From Chitinophagaceae bacterium UBA7600 (GTDB taxonomy: Bacteria; Bacteroidota; Bacteroidia; Chitinophagales; Chitinophagaceae), in the NCBI GenBank assembly GCA_002478885.1, contig DLKC01000030.1:1-51139 (forward strand): 51,139 bases of DNA, read 5' to 3'. A program made the position numbers and the translations under genes. How positions within the stretch are numbered: the stretch's first letter is position 1; each line of letters starts with the position of its first letter. Shown here piece after piece: positions 25,661 to 33,464 of this stretch. Below the pieces are notes generated by a model. That model was not told the origin of the DNA. It did not search any database and saw only the letters and a list, made by a program, of their open reading frames with translations.

Positions 25661-25963
25661 ATGCTGTTGATTAGTGCTTAAAGGTAAAACAGTGCTATCA
25701 ATAAAACAGTTGCTAATGCCTGCAGAAATTAATAATTGTGTACCCGGCTTAATTACAACAATTGAGCTTCCGTTGCGTCGCACACTTCAGCTGAAGAACA
25801 GCCATATGCAAACACCCGATTTTACCATTGTAAATCGCCATATACATTCTCTGAGCGAACTGTAACGGAAAAGCCTGCAAATATTCATCGTGTCCGACAT
25901 GAACTTTTTTTCAATAATTTAGACCCATTAATTTCACCACAGCCCGCAGGCAATAACTATTGT
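25661..25963. other. Divergent intergenic region (GGT / Crp-Fnr)
   Basis: 303 bp between divergent genes. It contains the repeat core GTTGCGTCGCACACTT (25772-25787) and the sequence TTCATCGTGTCCGACATGAA (25884-25903), an inverted repeat with a TGTC-C-GACA centre 60 bases before the regulator gene. The latter is a possible operator, by inference only. Confidence 0.55.
25772..25787 (+). repeat. Short repeat core GTTGCGTCGCACACTT
   Basis: Exact match to the core found in reverse at 4560-4574 and 8401-8415, one base longer. Confidence 0.75.
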
Positions 25964-26551
25964 ATGGAGATATCGCCCGAACAGTTTGAGTTATTCAGAA
26001 AAAAGATGCATTCATTTCATGTGGTGCCCGGCGCATCCTTTCAAAGCGTTGCAGAATGCCTGCGTGTAAAAAAATACAACAAGGGAGAAGTGATCCTAAG
26101 GGAGGGAGAAGTATGCAGGGGTTTCTGGTACATTGTTAGCGGATGTATCAGGAGTTTTACGCTGGAAGATGGCCACGAGATCAACCTCAGTTTTTATTTT
26201 GATGACCAGATCGCCAGTGATTTTTTCAGCGTGCGCATGGAGAAGCCATCCCAATACTTTTTTATTGCTATGGAAGATTGCGAAACACTTTATTTTTCCA
26301 AAGCTGATACCGCCCAGTTGTTTTTCCGGGATTCCAATCTTACACATCTTGCAGTACGGTTTTACCAGGAAAAGTTCTTCAATGAAAAGTTCCACAGCAA
26401 CAGTTTTAAATTAATGAACCCGGAAGAGCGTTACCAATACCTGCTCGGTAATCAACCACATTATTTGCAAAGGATCCCACTCACACATCTTGCTTCCTAC
26501 CTGGGTATGAGCAGGGAAACACTCACAAGAATCCGCAAAAAAATCTCGTAG
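25964..26551 (+). CDS. Crp/Fnr family transcriptional regulator
   Basis: 195 residues. Residues about 20-125 form a cyclic-nucleotide-binding-like beta-roll (YNKGEVILREGEVCRGFWYIVSGCIR, typical GE-x-GxxxxxxYxVxxG). The residues around 85-95 that bind cAMP in Crp (GELA...RSA) are not conserved, so a cyclic nucleotide may not be the ligand. The C-terminus is a short HTH_Crp (RIPLTHLASYLGMSRETLTRIRKK) with recognition helix SRETLTRIR. Four cysteines do not form an Fnr Fe-S pattern. The two following genes each have the near-palindrome TGTGTCATTTGACGCA upstream, with Crp-like geometry, so this protein is the obvious candidate to bind there. Confidence 0.92.
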   Translation: MEISPEQFELFRKKMHSFHVVPGASFQSVAECLRVKKYNKGEVILREGEVCRGFWYIVSGCIRSFTLEDGHEINLSFYFDDQIASDFFSVRMEKPSQYFFIAMEDCETLYFSKADTAQLFFRDSNLTHLAVRFYQEKFFNEKFHSNSFKLMNPEERYQYLLGNQPHYLQRIPLTHLASYLGMSRETLTRIRKKIS

Positions 26552-26559
26552 GTTTATTT

Positions 26560-26604
26560 TGTGTCATTTGACGCATTGCAGCGCGGTTAACGGTTTTAGC
26601 TTTA
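26560..26604 (+). promoter_or_regulatory. Putative Crp/Fnr operator plus promoter for small paralogue 1
   Basis: TGTGTCATTTGACGCA (26560-26575) is a near-palindrome with 7-base arms TGTGTCA/TGACGCA, 16 bases long like Crp sites. TAGCTTTA (26597-26604) fits the Bacteroidota TAnnTTTG element. The operator centre lies 29.5 bases before that element, about -41 from the predicted start of transcription, the position expected for class II activation. The same arrangement is repeated at 27166-27210. Confidence 0.6.
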
Positions 26605-26623
26605 CGGCATAAAATAAAACACT

Positions 26624-26965
26624 ATGTCAATGCTTGAAACTAAAACACTTACCCAAATGCGTACATTAATCGATGCAGCCGGTGTAAAACTCGAACTCAG
26701 CGAGCATGAATCCGGTAACTATTTGTTGCGTTCCACCTTAAAACAACCACAGGCCGTAGCATTTTATCAAACCACCGATGCATTGCTTGGCAGGTTTGTT
26801 GCCGGGGTAATAACACTGCAGCAACTATTTGATGCAACCCCTTCGTTGTTTATAGAAGTGGTTGATCATACAGGCACACGCCTGCTGCTGAAGCACGATG
26901 TTGACCTGCTTTTAAGATTCGGCAATAAAACCTTTGACTGGTTTTGTACATACAATACGCTATAA
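26624..26965 (+). CDS. Small protein of unknown function, paralogue 1
   Basis: 113 residues, no signal peptide or membrane helix. It aligns along its length with the protein at 27229-27564: RTLIDAAGVKLELSEHESG against RTLVKTAAVELQLFAHESG, TTDALLGRFVAGVITLQQLFD against ITDALLSRFTNNLLTLQEIFD, and then SxFxEVV and LxHDVD/LRYDID. The alignment places the start at ATG 26624 rather than ATG 26630. The pattern suggests an N-terminal helix, a short beta-sheet, a helix and a second beta-hairpin. I do not recognise the family. It has its own promoter-operator and its own terminator (27038-27065). Confidence 0.85.
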   Translation: MSMLETKTLTQMRTLIDAAGVKLELSEHESGNYLLRSTLKQPQAVAFYQTTDALLGRFVAGVITLQQLFDATPSLFIEVVDHTGTRLLLKHDVDLLLRFGNKTFDWFCTYNTL

Positions 26966-27037
26966 TTTCATATCAAATCGCCGGCATTTTGCATTTGCCG
27001 GTACTAAAGAAAAACCAAGGCTGTCCAATACGCATGT

Positions 27038-27065
27038 AACCCCGCAAACGGGGTTATTTTTTTAT
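27038..27065 (+). terminator. Rho-independent terminator after small paralogue 1
   Basis: Stem AACCCCG / CGGGGTT (27038-27044, 27049-27055) with loop CAAA, followed by A and eight T. Confidence 0.9.
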
Positions 27066-27165
27066 AAAAAAGACCGCGGGCCGCCTCACCTCTTTGGGTA
27101 CGCCACATGTTGCAAAACCATATTTTATTCCTTAAAAAAAAGCCAAATAATAAGCGCACCCATTT

Positions 27166-27210
27166 TGTGTCATTTGACGCAATGTGCTGCTGGCAAGGGT
27201 TTTAGCTTTG
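27166..27210 (+). promoter_or_regulatory. Putative Crp/Fnr operator plus promoter for small paralogue 2
   Basis: The same 16-mer TGTGTCATTTGACGCA (27166-27181) and TAGCTTTG (27203-27210, a full TAnnTTTG match), again 29.5 bases from operator centre to the promoter element. Distance from operator to ATG is 47 bases here and 48 bases for paralogue 1. The DNA between is less conserved, which points to selection on the two boxes and their spacing. Confidence 0.65.
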
Positions 27211-27228
27211 CATTACAAAAGGGAAATA

Positions 27229-27564
27229 ATGTTGATCGTAGAGCATATTAAGTTACTGCATTTGAGAACGCTGGTCAAAACTGCCGCAGTGGAACTGCAG
27301 CTGTTTGCTCATGAGTCAGGCAGTCTTGTACTGGCGTCGACAATGCTCCATCCTGAAGGGCTGGGTTATTATGTAATCACTGATGCATTACTTTCCAGGT
27401 TCACCAATAATCTTTTAACACTGCAGGAAATATTTGATCTGAGCCCATCCGCATTTGTAGAAATTGTCAGAGACGGGGAGGCAAAATTGTACCTGCGCTA
27501 TGATATTGACAGCAAGGTGGCAGAAGGTGATAAAACTTTAAGCCGTTTGCTAACCACAGGATAA
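27229..27564 (+). CDS. Small protein of unknown function, paralogue 2
   Basis: 111 residues from ATG 27229; an in-frame GTG at 27184 lies inside the promoter region and is rejected. About one third identical to paralogue 1, with the same motif order (HESG, TDALLxRF, LTLQxxFD, FVEIV, LYLRYDID). No signal peptide, no catalytic motif. The surrounding hairpin at 27712-27733 may end transcription. Unknown function; shared control with paralogue 1 is inferred from the identical operator. Confidence 0.85.
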   Translation: MLIVEHIKLLHLRTLVKTAAVELQLFAHESGSLVLASTMLHPEGLGYYVITDALLSRFTNNLLTLQEIFDLSPSAFVEIVRDGEAKLYLRYDIDSKVAEGDKTLSRLLTTG

Positions 27565-27711
27565 ATACTTAAATGAAAAACCAGTTGTTTAAAAATGTTT
27601 TCATGGTTAATTGGTATTAGTGTTTTTATTGTTGGGTAGACGCGTGCCGGCATTGAAAAATACGGCATGCAATTCATGAATGCTGAGAGCAAATGATCAG
27701 TATTCGGCTAC

Positions 27712-27733
27712 GAGCCCCGGTTCTCCGGGGCTC
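27712..27733. terminator. Strong GC hairpin between convergent genes
   Basis: GAGCCCCGG-TTCT-CCGGGGCTC, a perfect 9-bp stem, lying between the convergent paralogue 2 and aminotransferase genes. No T-run follows on either strand, so termination is likely but not certain. Confidence 0.6.
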
Positions 27734-27760
27734 TCGCTATTTAAACAACCAGTTATTGTG

Positions 27761-29107
27761 TTACAATGTATGCGCATCGGCGATGCTGATGGCTTCTGCT
27801 ATAATGGCCAGGCCTTCATCAATTTCTTCCCTGCTGATGCAGAGTGGCGGAGCAATGAAAATATAATTCCACCTTACAAAAGTGTACATGCCCAGCTCTT
27901 TTATTTTGGCAGCCACTTTATTCATCACGGCCATCTCATCGGGCTTTGCATTAAATGGCGCCATCGGTTCTTTTGTCACCCGGTTTTTAACAAGTTCAAT
28001 ACAACCCAGCAAACCGGTATTCCTGAAGTCACCGATAGAGGGATGCTGTGCTTTCATCGCTTCCACGCGCTGTTCGACATATTTCCCCATCGTTGCCGCA
28101 TTGTCAATAAGGTTCTCGTCTTCGTAAACCTGCAGGGTTTCGAGCGCGGCGGCACAACAAACGGGATGCGCTGAATAGGTTAATCCAAGCATCAGCATTT
28201 TATCGTCGAAATGATGTGCGATTTTATCACTCACCATCAACGCACCGAAAGGAAGATAACCAGAGGTTAATCCTTTCGCAGTGGCGATCATGTCGGGAAC
28301 TACACCGTGGTTATCTACGCCAAACCACTTGCCTGTTCTGCCGAACCCACTCATTACCTCATCGGCAATAAGCAGGATGCCATATTTATCGCAAATCTCC
28401 CTCACTTTTTGCAGATACCCTTCGGGGTATTTTATACAACCGCTGGAGCCGCTTTCCCCCTCCATAAAAATAGCGGCAACATTTTCGGGGCCTTCAAACT
28501 GCACGACCCTTTCAATGTGGCTTGCACATTCGTAACGGCACAACCCGAACTGCTGACCAAACGGGCAACGGTAGCAGTAAGGATCTTCCACATGTATAAA
28601 GCCAGGCGCCTGCTGTGCATCAGATTGTAATTTCCGTGGATCACCGCCAAGGCTTAGGCCCCCGTATGACGCACCATGGTATGCCCTGTACCGCGCAATG
28701 ATCTTATGCCTGCCGGTGTACAGTCTGGCCAGCTTAATGGCATTGTCTATCGCAGTGGCGCCGCAAACAGTAAACAACGCCTTATTCAAACCCGGCGGCG
28801 CAATGGAAGCCAGTTTCTTACCGAGTTCACCACGCACTTTTGTAACGCAAGATGGCGTAACATAACTCACCTCCTGCATTTGCTTTACCACTGCATTGGT
28901 AATGCGCTGGTTACCGTGGCCTATGTTTACGTTCATCAATCCAGATGAAAAATCGATATAGCGTTTGCCATCATAATCGTAGAGATAAACACCTTCGCCA
29001 TATTTCACAGCAATTGGTGAAATACCTTTTTGCTTGCTCCAGGAAAACAACGTATGATCAAGATTATCCTGGACAATTTCCTGCGTTTCAGTTAATGTTG
29101 TTTGCAT
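27761..29107 (-). CDS. Class III PLP-dependent aminotransferase (omega-aminotransferase type)
   Basis: 448 residues. Asp249-Glu250-Val in LLIADEVMSGFGRTGKWFG and Lys278 in ATAKGLTSGYLPFGA are the PLP pocket residues of fold-type I class III enzymes. SGLMNVNIGHGN and AYHGASYGGLS are further family motifs. It resembles taurine-pyruvate or beta-alanine-pyruvate aminotransferases. A four-Cys patch (CYRCPFGQQFGLCRYEC, Cys178, 181, 190, 194) is of the kind also seen in other members. The amino donor is not determined by sequence. Cytoplasmic. The gene stands alone on the minus strand. Confidence 0.9.
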   Translation of the reverse strand: MQTTLTETQEIVQDNLDHTLFSWSKQKGISPIAVKYGEGVYLYDYDGKRYIDFSSGLMNVNIGHGNQRITNAVVKQMQEVSYVTPSCVTKVRGELGKKLASIAPPGLNKALFTVCGATAIDNAIKLARLYTGRHKIIARYRAYHGASYGGLSLGGDPRKLQSDAQQAPGFIHVEDPYCYRCPFGQQFGLCRYECASHIERVVQFEGPENVAAIFMEGESGSSGCIKYPEGYLQKVREICDKYGILLIADEVMSGFGRTGKWFGVDNHGVVPDMIATAKGLTSGYLPFGALMVSDKIAHHFDDKMLMLGLTYSAHPVCCAAALETLQVYEDENLIDNAATMGKYVEQRVEAMKAQHPSIGDFRNTGLLGCIELVKNRVTKEPMAPFNAKPDEMAVMNKVAAKIKELGMYTFVRWNYIFIAPPLCISREEIDEGLAIIAEAISIADAHTL

Positions 29108-29183
29108 AATGATTGGCTATGATCTGATAAATATTTTTTTGATAGTCCGCTTTTGTTCTTCGTTGAATCGGCGCTGGTGCCTG

Positions 29184-29215
29184 TCCCGGCAGGAACGATC
29201 CGGGATCGCTCACTT
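29184..29215 (+). repeat. TCCCGG/CCGGGA hairpin repeat with TCGCTCACTT tail
   Basis: TCCCGG-CAGGAACGAT-CCGGGA then TCGCTCACTT. Same layout as 44518-44557 (TCCCGA-GAGGTACGAT-TCGGGA). Confidence 0.85.
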
Positions 29216-29354
29216 CATTTCATTCTTGTTGAGCGAAATGGAAATGCCGCTAATGCGGCGTGTCACTCAACTATACGTTCAGCACCCAATGCAGCAAAAG
29301 TCATGAGCTCTTAAATACAGCCGTTTCACCACGATGCGTTACGCAGTGCAGCAC

Positions 29355-29370
29355 AAGGGTGCGACGCAAC
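29355..29370 (-). repeat. Short repeat core GTTGCGTCGCACCCTT
   Basis: One mismatch from the core at 25772-25787. Confidence 0.7.
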
Positions 29371-29409
29371 AGGCGATGAGCAGGGTACAGAAGCCGGGCC
29401 CAAAGAAAA

Positions 29410-29844
29410 TCAGGCCCTGTGGTGATCGGCACGCCATTGCTTTATTGCTGCCTTTATTTGTTTTGATGACAGGTTTTCTTCGGCAGCTTTCCTGGCAAGA
29501 TCTGTAAACTCTTCATCAGGTGCAAAACGCAACGCAATAATCTGCGACATGGTTAAACGGCCATCGAGTTTTTTGCCGGTAAGCACAAAATGCCTGAAGT
29601 TTTCTTCAGATCTTATTGAACGATCCTGCACTTTCAAAGGAAAACTGCGGATATAATAAAAATTTAGGCAGAGTACAATGGCTGCCACAACAATAAGCGA
29701 TGCGGAGTAAAGATTGCCTTCGCTGTTTACGGAATTGTAAAGATTTACAAAAGAACCGATAAGCAGGGCGAGTGTTAATGCGAAAGTAATGATGTGAAAG
29801 CCTACGACATAACGGGCATGGTTTTGTTGATTTTGTTCTTTCAT
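29410..29844 (-). CDS. DUF6526 family membrane protein
   Basis: 144 residues from ATG 29844 (MKEQNQQNHARYVVGFHI); the in-frame extension to 29985 is Cys- and Leu-rich without family resemblance. NHARYVVGFHIITF at the start, two membrane segments (about 15-35 and 48-68) and a C-terminal cytoplasmic helical part (FRHFVLTGKKLDGRLTMSQIIALRFAPDEEF, LSSKQIKAAIKQWRADHHR) match the DUF6526 family of Bacteroidota. Function unknown. It is preceded by a gap with no clear regulator. Confidence 0.82.
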   Translation of the reverse strand: MKEQNQQNHARYVVGFHIITFALTLALLIGSFVNLYNSVNSEGNLYSASLIVVAAIVLCLNFYYIRSFPLKVQDRSIRSEENFRHFVLTGKKLDGRLTMSQIIALRFAPDEEFTDLARKAAEENLSSKQIKAAIKQWRADHHRA

Positions 29845-30224
29845 GCTACAGAGATTGTTAGATAAATAAGGCATAAAGTACGTATTTAAACAAAGCAGAT
29901 AAAAAATTTCTATGCAACACAACACACATAAAAATAAAAAAAGTGCGGGGCTGTCATCTGTAACATAAAAATGTTCAACAGCCACTTAAACATTGTAACT
30001 GCGCTGTTATTAAGCAAATTTTAAAGACTGATTGCCTTTGTAGGTTTTAAAAAGAAACGCAGTTTTTTGTCAGACCGAAACCAATGCGTTAATTTGCCGT
30101 AGCCAGAACTAAGCCTAAGCTGCTGCATTGGATAAATGACCCGAAACTCATATCAATAGTAAGCTCCCGGCTGAATCAGGTACAAAATATCATCTCAAAT
30201 TTCCGAAAACCACCGCACTTGACT
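29845..30224. other. Divergent intergenic region
   Basis: 380 bp between the divergent DUF6526 and sugar-dehydrogenase-like genes. A possible plus-strand promoter is TTTTTTG (30063-30069), 19 bases, then TTAATTTG (30089-30096), one change from TAnnTTTG. Nothing else was recognised. Confidence 0.45.
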
Positions 30225-31703
30225 ATGAACACAAAACTCCGCAAGCCATGCTTGAAATTTCTTTGCATGTCATTCATCATTTTTTGGACTGCCACATTTG
30301 TTAAAGCGCAACCTGTGTTAACCTATACTCCTGTTCTGAAAAACATGAGTAAACCCATTGATATTAAAAATGCTGCCGATGGATCAGGCAGGATGTTTAT
30401 CGTGGAACAAACCGGTAAAATAAGGATCTACAAAAACGGAGAACTTCTGCCTAAACCGTTCCTTGATATTACGAATATGGTGGAACAGGGGACCTATAAG
30501 GGGATTATCAACATTGCTTTCGCACCGAATTATAAAATCAACCGGACTTTCTTTGTGTATTACCTCGACACATTAAACCGTTCAACAATCGCACGGTTCA
30601 CCGCAAGTAAACAGAACCCGGATTCCGCAGTGGTTAGTTCACGCAGGATCTTGTACCAGTTTAGTCCTGTTGACACAGGCGATACGAAAATCAGCATTGG
30701 ATCGATGGGTTTCGGTCGAGACCGGCTTTTATATATCTCACTCAGTGATGGAAGCTATATAGGCAAGGTGACCAACCTTGCTCAAAATGGCGGCCTGCCC
30801 TATGGAAAAATATTAAGGGTTGATGTAAACAAACTGGATTCGCCCTATTATAAAATACCGCCATCGAACCCATACGCGAATAACCCGGACATAAGACATG
30901 ACATATGGGCCATTGGCATCCGCAATATGTGGCGCTGGAGCTTTGACAGGCTTACAGGAGATATGTGGCTGGCAGATGACGGCAATTCAAACCGTGATGA
31001 AGTAAATTTCGTAACACCGGCCGAAGCCAAAGGAGGCATTAACTTCGGTTGGAAATGTTATGAAGGCGACCAGGTTTACGATACTACCGGGTGCCTGCCC
31101 TCAACCAACTATAAATTCCCGGCTTTAAGCCTTATTCATGACAGTATTGTGGGCTGTTATGCCATCATCGGCGGACACGTTTATCGCGGTACTCAATTTC
31201 CCGCATTGTACGGTTATTATGTTTGTTCGGATTATGTCACCGCAAACTCATGGTTAATGAATCCCAATGGTTCAGGGGGGTGGAATGTTTACCGGCAGCC
31301 AGGCGTTCCGCCGGGAATCGAAAATTACGGGGAGAATGAATCCGGCGAATTGTTTGCCACATCGCTCGATGGAACTGTTTACCAGGTTGGCGGAATTGCG
31401 GGTACATCCATTGTTTCTTCCAGCATTAACGAAGTAACAATCCCGGCGACCGCTGCCACTCAGCTAAAATCGAGAGTATATCCAACACTGGTCAATAACA
31501 GAATGATTGTGCTCGAACTGAACGAGCCATTTGGTTCTTTCCGGCTTTTTGATATGAATGGCAACCCTGTTTTGAAGAAAGATATAAAAGGACTAAAAGG
31601 AAATGTGCCTGTAGACCTTCCTGCCACATTGCTGCCGGGCATGTATGTTGTAGAATTATCGGGACAGCATAGCCTGAAGCAAAAAATATTTATCAGCAGG
31701 TAA
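30225..31703 (+). CDS. Glucose/sorbosone-dehydrogenase-like (PQQ-dependent type) propeller with T9SS type A sorting domain
   Basis: 492 residues from ATG 30225; a TTG two codons upstream is not needed. Signal peptide to about residue 28 (FIIFWTATFVKAQ). Residues about 30-385 resemble the GSDH propeller: PIDIKNAADGSGRMFIVEQTGKIR, IINIAFAPNY, AIGIRNMWRWSFDRLTGDMW, WLADDGNSNRDEVNFV, GGINFGWKCYEG and GGHVYRG. The catalytic His normally found in the E(Q)GLLGxAFHPxF segment is missing, and GDGG in the metal site reads SDGS, so dehydrogenase activity is doubtful. The last ~75 residues are a type A sorting domain (VYPTLVNNRMIVLEL, LPGMYVVELSG). Exported by T9SS. A strong terminator follows at 31724-31753. 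Confidence 0.85.
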   Translation: MNTKLRKPCLKFLCMSFIIFWTATFVKAQPVLTYTPVLKNMSKPIDIKNAADGSGRMFIVEQTGKIRIYKNGELLPKPFLDITNMVEQGTYKGIINIAFAPNYKINRTFFVYYLDTLNRSTIARFTASKQNPDSAVVSSRRILYQFSPVDTGDTKISIGSMGFGRDRLLYISLSDGSYIGKVTNLAQNGGLPYGKILRVDVNKLDSPYYKIPPSNPYANNPDIRHDIWAIGIRNMWRWSFDRLTGDMWLADDGNSNRDEVNFVTPAEAKGGINFGWKCYEGDQVYDTTGCLPSTNYKFPALSLIHDSIVGCYAIIGGHVYRGTQFPALYGYYVCSDYVTANSWLMNPNGSGGWNVYRQPGVPPGIENYGENESGELFATSLDGTVYQVGGIAGTSIVSSSINEVTIPATAATQLKSRVYPTLVNNRMIVLELNEPFGSFRLFDMNGNPVLKKDIKGLKGNVPVDLPATLLPGMYVVELSGQHSLKQKIFISR

Positions 31704-31723
31704 TGGCGTAAAAAAAAATCAGC

Positions 31724-31753
31724 AAAAAGAGCCGTCAAAAACGGCTCTTTTTT
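31724..31753 (+). terminator. Rho-independent terminator
   Basis: Stem AAAAAGAGCCGT / ACGGCTCTTTTT (31724-31735, 31741-31752) with loop CAAAA, followed by T. It can act in both directions. Confidence 0.92.
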
Positions 31754-31927
31754 ATAACCTGCAGAATACCTTGTTCAACATTCCAAATATCCCGGTTAAC
31801 AGGTAAAAAATCTGCTTCAGCACAAAAAGAACAGGTAACTGATGTTTGATAGAAAGGCTTTTACTGGTTTTTTAACCCTACATGTTAGAAAAATAAACAG
31901 CCCAGCGGCCTTTTTGTACGAAATTTG

Positions 31928-32236
31928 ATGTACACCTGTAAAACGCCACCTATGCACTATTTTAAAACCCCGCTGGCTCTCGAGCAAATAAGCAAACTAT
32001 TACAGCTTTACAGCATGCATCCCGAAACAAATTTTTGTATTGTTGAAATTCAGCGCAAGAAAGCACTGGTTATTTCAGACGATGAAAGTGCTTCGCTGCT
32101 GTTGAGGAATGATGCAAACTTTAAGCCTGTGAATATAAGTGAGCTTGATCTTATCACGATACCGGTAATGTACCATGTGATGTCTGTTACCGGGAACAGT
32201 GAACTTTTTAATCAGTATATAAATCCGCAGGTCTGA
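31928..32236 (+). CDS. Small hypothetical protein upstream of ECF sigma gene
   Basis: 102 residues from ATG 31928 (MYTCKTPPMHYFKTPLAL); a second ATG at residue 9 is possible. No signal peptide or membrane helix. Helical start (EQISKLLQLYSMHPE), then two strands (FCIVEIQRKKALVISDD) and a C-terminal helix. It ends 13 bases before the probable start of the ECF sigma gene on the same strand, so it could be a leader gene of that operon. Not recognised; the coding assignment rests on length, position and sensible composition. Confidence 0.6.
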   Translation: MYTCKTPPMHYFKTPLALEQISKLLQLYSMHPETNFCIVEIQRKKALVISDDESASLLLRNDANFKPVNISELDLITIPVMYHVMSVTGNSELFNQYINPQV

Positions 32237-32249
32237 AAATTTTACTACA

Positions 32250-32858
32250 TTGGTCTCAGTTATACAGTTTGTACCGGGCCTCCCCGCACTTAAACACCAA
32301 AACAATACCACGCTGGAAACTGAGGAAATTATAAGCACCAATGAATTGCTTCATGCTGTTCGCCTTCACAACAAACAGGCCTTTGCGGAATTATACAACA
32401 GGTTCGCCGGCATTCTTAAAGGATTGATTGTAAAGATCACCAATGATTATTCGATCGCTGATGACCTGTTGCAGGACGTTTTTATAAGAATATGGAGAAA
32501 TATTGAAACCTATGATGAAAGCAAAGGAAGTTTTCTCACGTGGTCAGTAAGAATAACCCGTAATACCATTACTGACTATTACCGTTCAAAAAATTATAAG
32601 CAACAGCAAATCCAGAAACCGGTTTCAGACGAATTATATAAGTTGAGTGCTGCCGGTGCCGAACCAGCAAGCGCATCGGAAGCCATGGGGCTGGTCTATA
32701 AGCTGGATCCAAAATACAGGGTACTGGTAGAAATGATTTATATCTATGGTTATACCCAGGAAGAAGTTTCCGGTTTAATGGGTTTACCCTTAGGAACAGT
32801 AAAAACAAGGTCGAGGACTGCCATACAGTTATTGCGATCGATGATGGAATTACAATGA
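32250..32858 (+). CDS. RNA polymerase ECF-type sigma factor
   Basis: 202 residues counted from TTG 32250, the only usable start after the upstream stop at 32220; there is no ATG or GTG before the conserved region. Sigma-70 region 2 is clear (AFAELYNRFAGILKGLIVK, DDLLQDVFIRIWRNIETYD, FLTWSVRITRNTITDYYRS) and region 4 is HTH-like (YRVLVEMIYIYGYTQEEVSGLMGLPLGTVKTRSRTAI). Its stop overlaps the start of the anti-sigma gene by four bases (ATGA at 32855-32858). Likely regulated by the downstream cupin anti-sigma protein. The regulon is unknown. Confidence 0.9.
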   Translation: MVSVIQFVPGLPALKHQNNTTLETEEIISTNELLHAVRLHNKQAFAELYNRFAGILKGLIVKITNDYSIADDLLQDVFIRIWRNIETYDESKGSFLTWSVRITRNTITDYYRSKNYKQQQIQKPVSDELYKLSAAGAEPASASEAMGLVYKLDPKYRVLVEMIYIYGYTQEEVSGLMGLPLGTVKTRSRTAIQLLRSMMELQ

Positions 32859-33448
32859 ATACAAATTACAAACTGGACGGGAAGCTGGAAGACTATGTGC
32901 TTGGGCTTTTGAGCGAAGATGAGTCGGCTTTGGTCTGGCAGCAATGCCAATCGCAGCCCGGGTTAATGCAGGAATTGCAGGCCCTTGAAAAAACGCTCCA
33001 TCAATACCTGGCGCAAAGTGCATTGCCCGTTGGTGAACAGGAAAAACAACGTTTGTTTGATACAATCGGCTCGCTGGGAAACGAAGATTTCACGGGTGGC
33101 TTATTCCCGCTGATCCACAAATATTCGGACAGCCACGCATGGAAGGCCGCACTCCAAAACGATATAACAAGAATGCCCGATAAGCCTTTTTATGCGAAAA
33201 CACTGCGGCACGATGCGGAAGTGGAAATATGTATCATTAAGACGCATGCAGACATCCCCGAAGAGATTCACCACAACCTGCGGGAAAGTTTTCTTTTACT
33301 CCAGGGAACCTGCACCTGCCTTGTGGGCGAAGCGACCTACGAGCTGAATGCGGGCGATTTTCTCGAAATACCGTTAGACGCAGAACATAACGTGATCGTA
33401 ACGTCTGAGGAACCCGTCATTGCCATATTGCAGCGGCTCGCAGCGTGA
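32855..33448 (+). CDS. ChrR-like anti-sigma factor with cupin domain
   Basis: 197 residues, translationally coupled to the sigma gene by ATGA. The N-terminal ~80 residues have the anti-sigma helix bundle pattern (DYVLGLLSEDESALVWQQC, LMQELQALEKTLHQYL) but without the HxxxCxxC zinc ligands of ZAS proteins. Residues about 120-195 form a cupin barrel with ESFLLLQGTCTCLVG and YELNAGDFLEIPLDAEHNV, as in ChrR, where the cupin senses the stress signal. Possible metal ligands are His139, His140, Glu145 and His182 region. Cytoplasmic. The inducing signal is unknown. Confidence 0.85.
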   Translation: MNTNYKLDGKLEDYVLGLLSEDESALVWQQCQSQPGLMQELQALEKTLHQYLAQSALPVGEQEKQRLFDTIGSLGNEDFTGGLFPLIHKYSDSHAWKAALQNDITRMPDKPFYAKTLRHDAEVEICIIKTHADIPEEIHHNLRESFLLLQGTCTCLVGEATYELNAGDFLEIPLDAEHNVIVTSEEPVIAILQRLAA

Positions 33449-33464
33449 AACGAGCAAAGGACCT

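Larger units (their letters stand above)
29108..29409. other. Intergenic region with dispersed repeats
   Basis: 302 bp containing the TCCCG-type hairpin repeat 29184-29215, a GTGTCACTCAA variant near 29259 and the core AAGGGTGCGACGCAAC (29355-29370). No gene. Confidence 0.7.

Noticed and set aside
27184..27228. GTG start for small paralogue 2.
   Set aside because: It lies in the promoter region between the operator and TAGCTTTG, and the alignment with paralogue 1 starts at ATG 27229.
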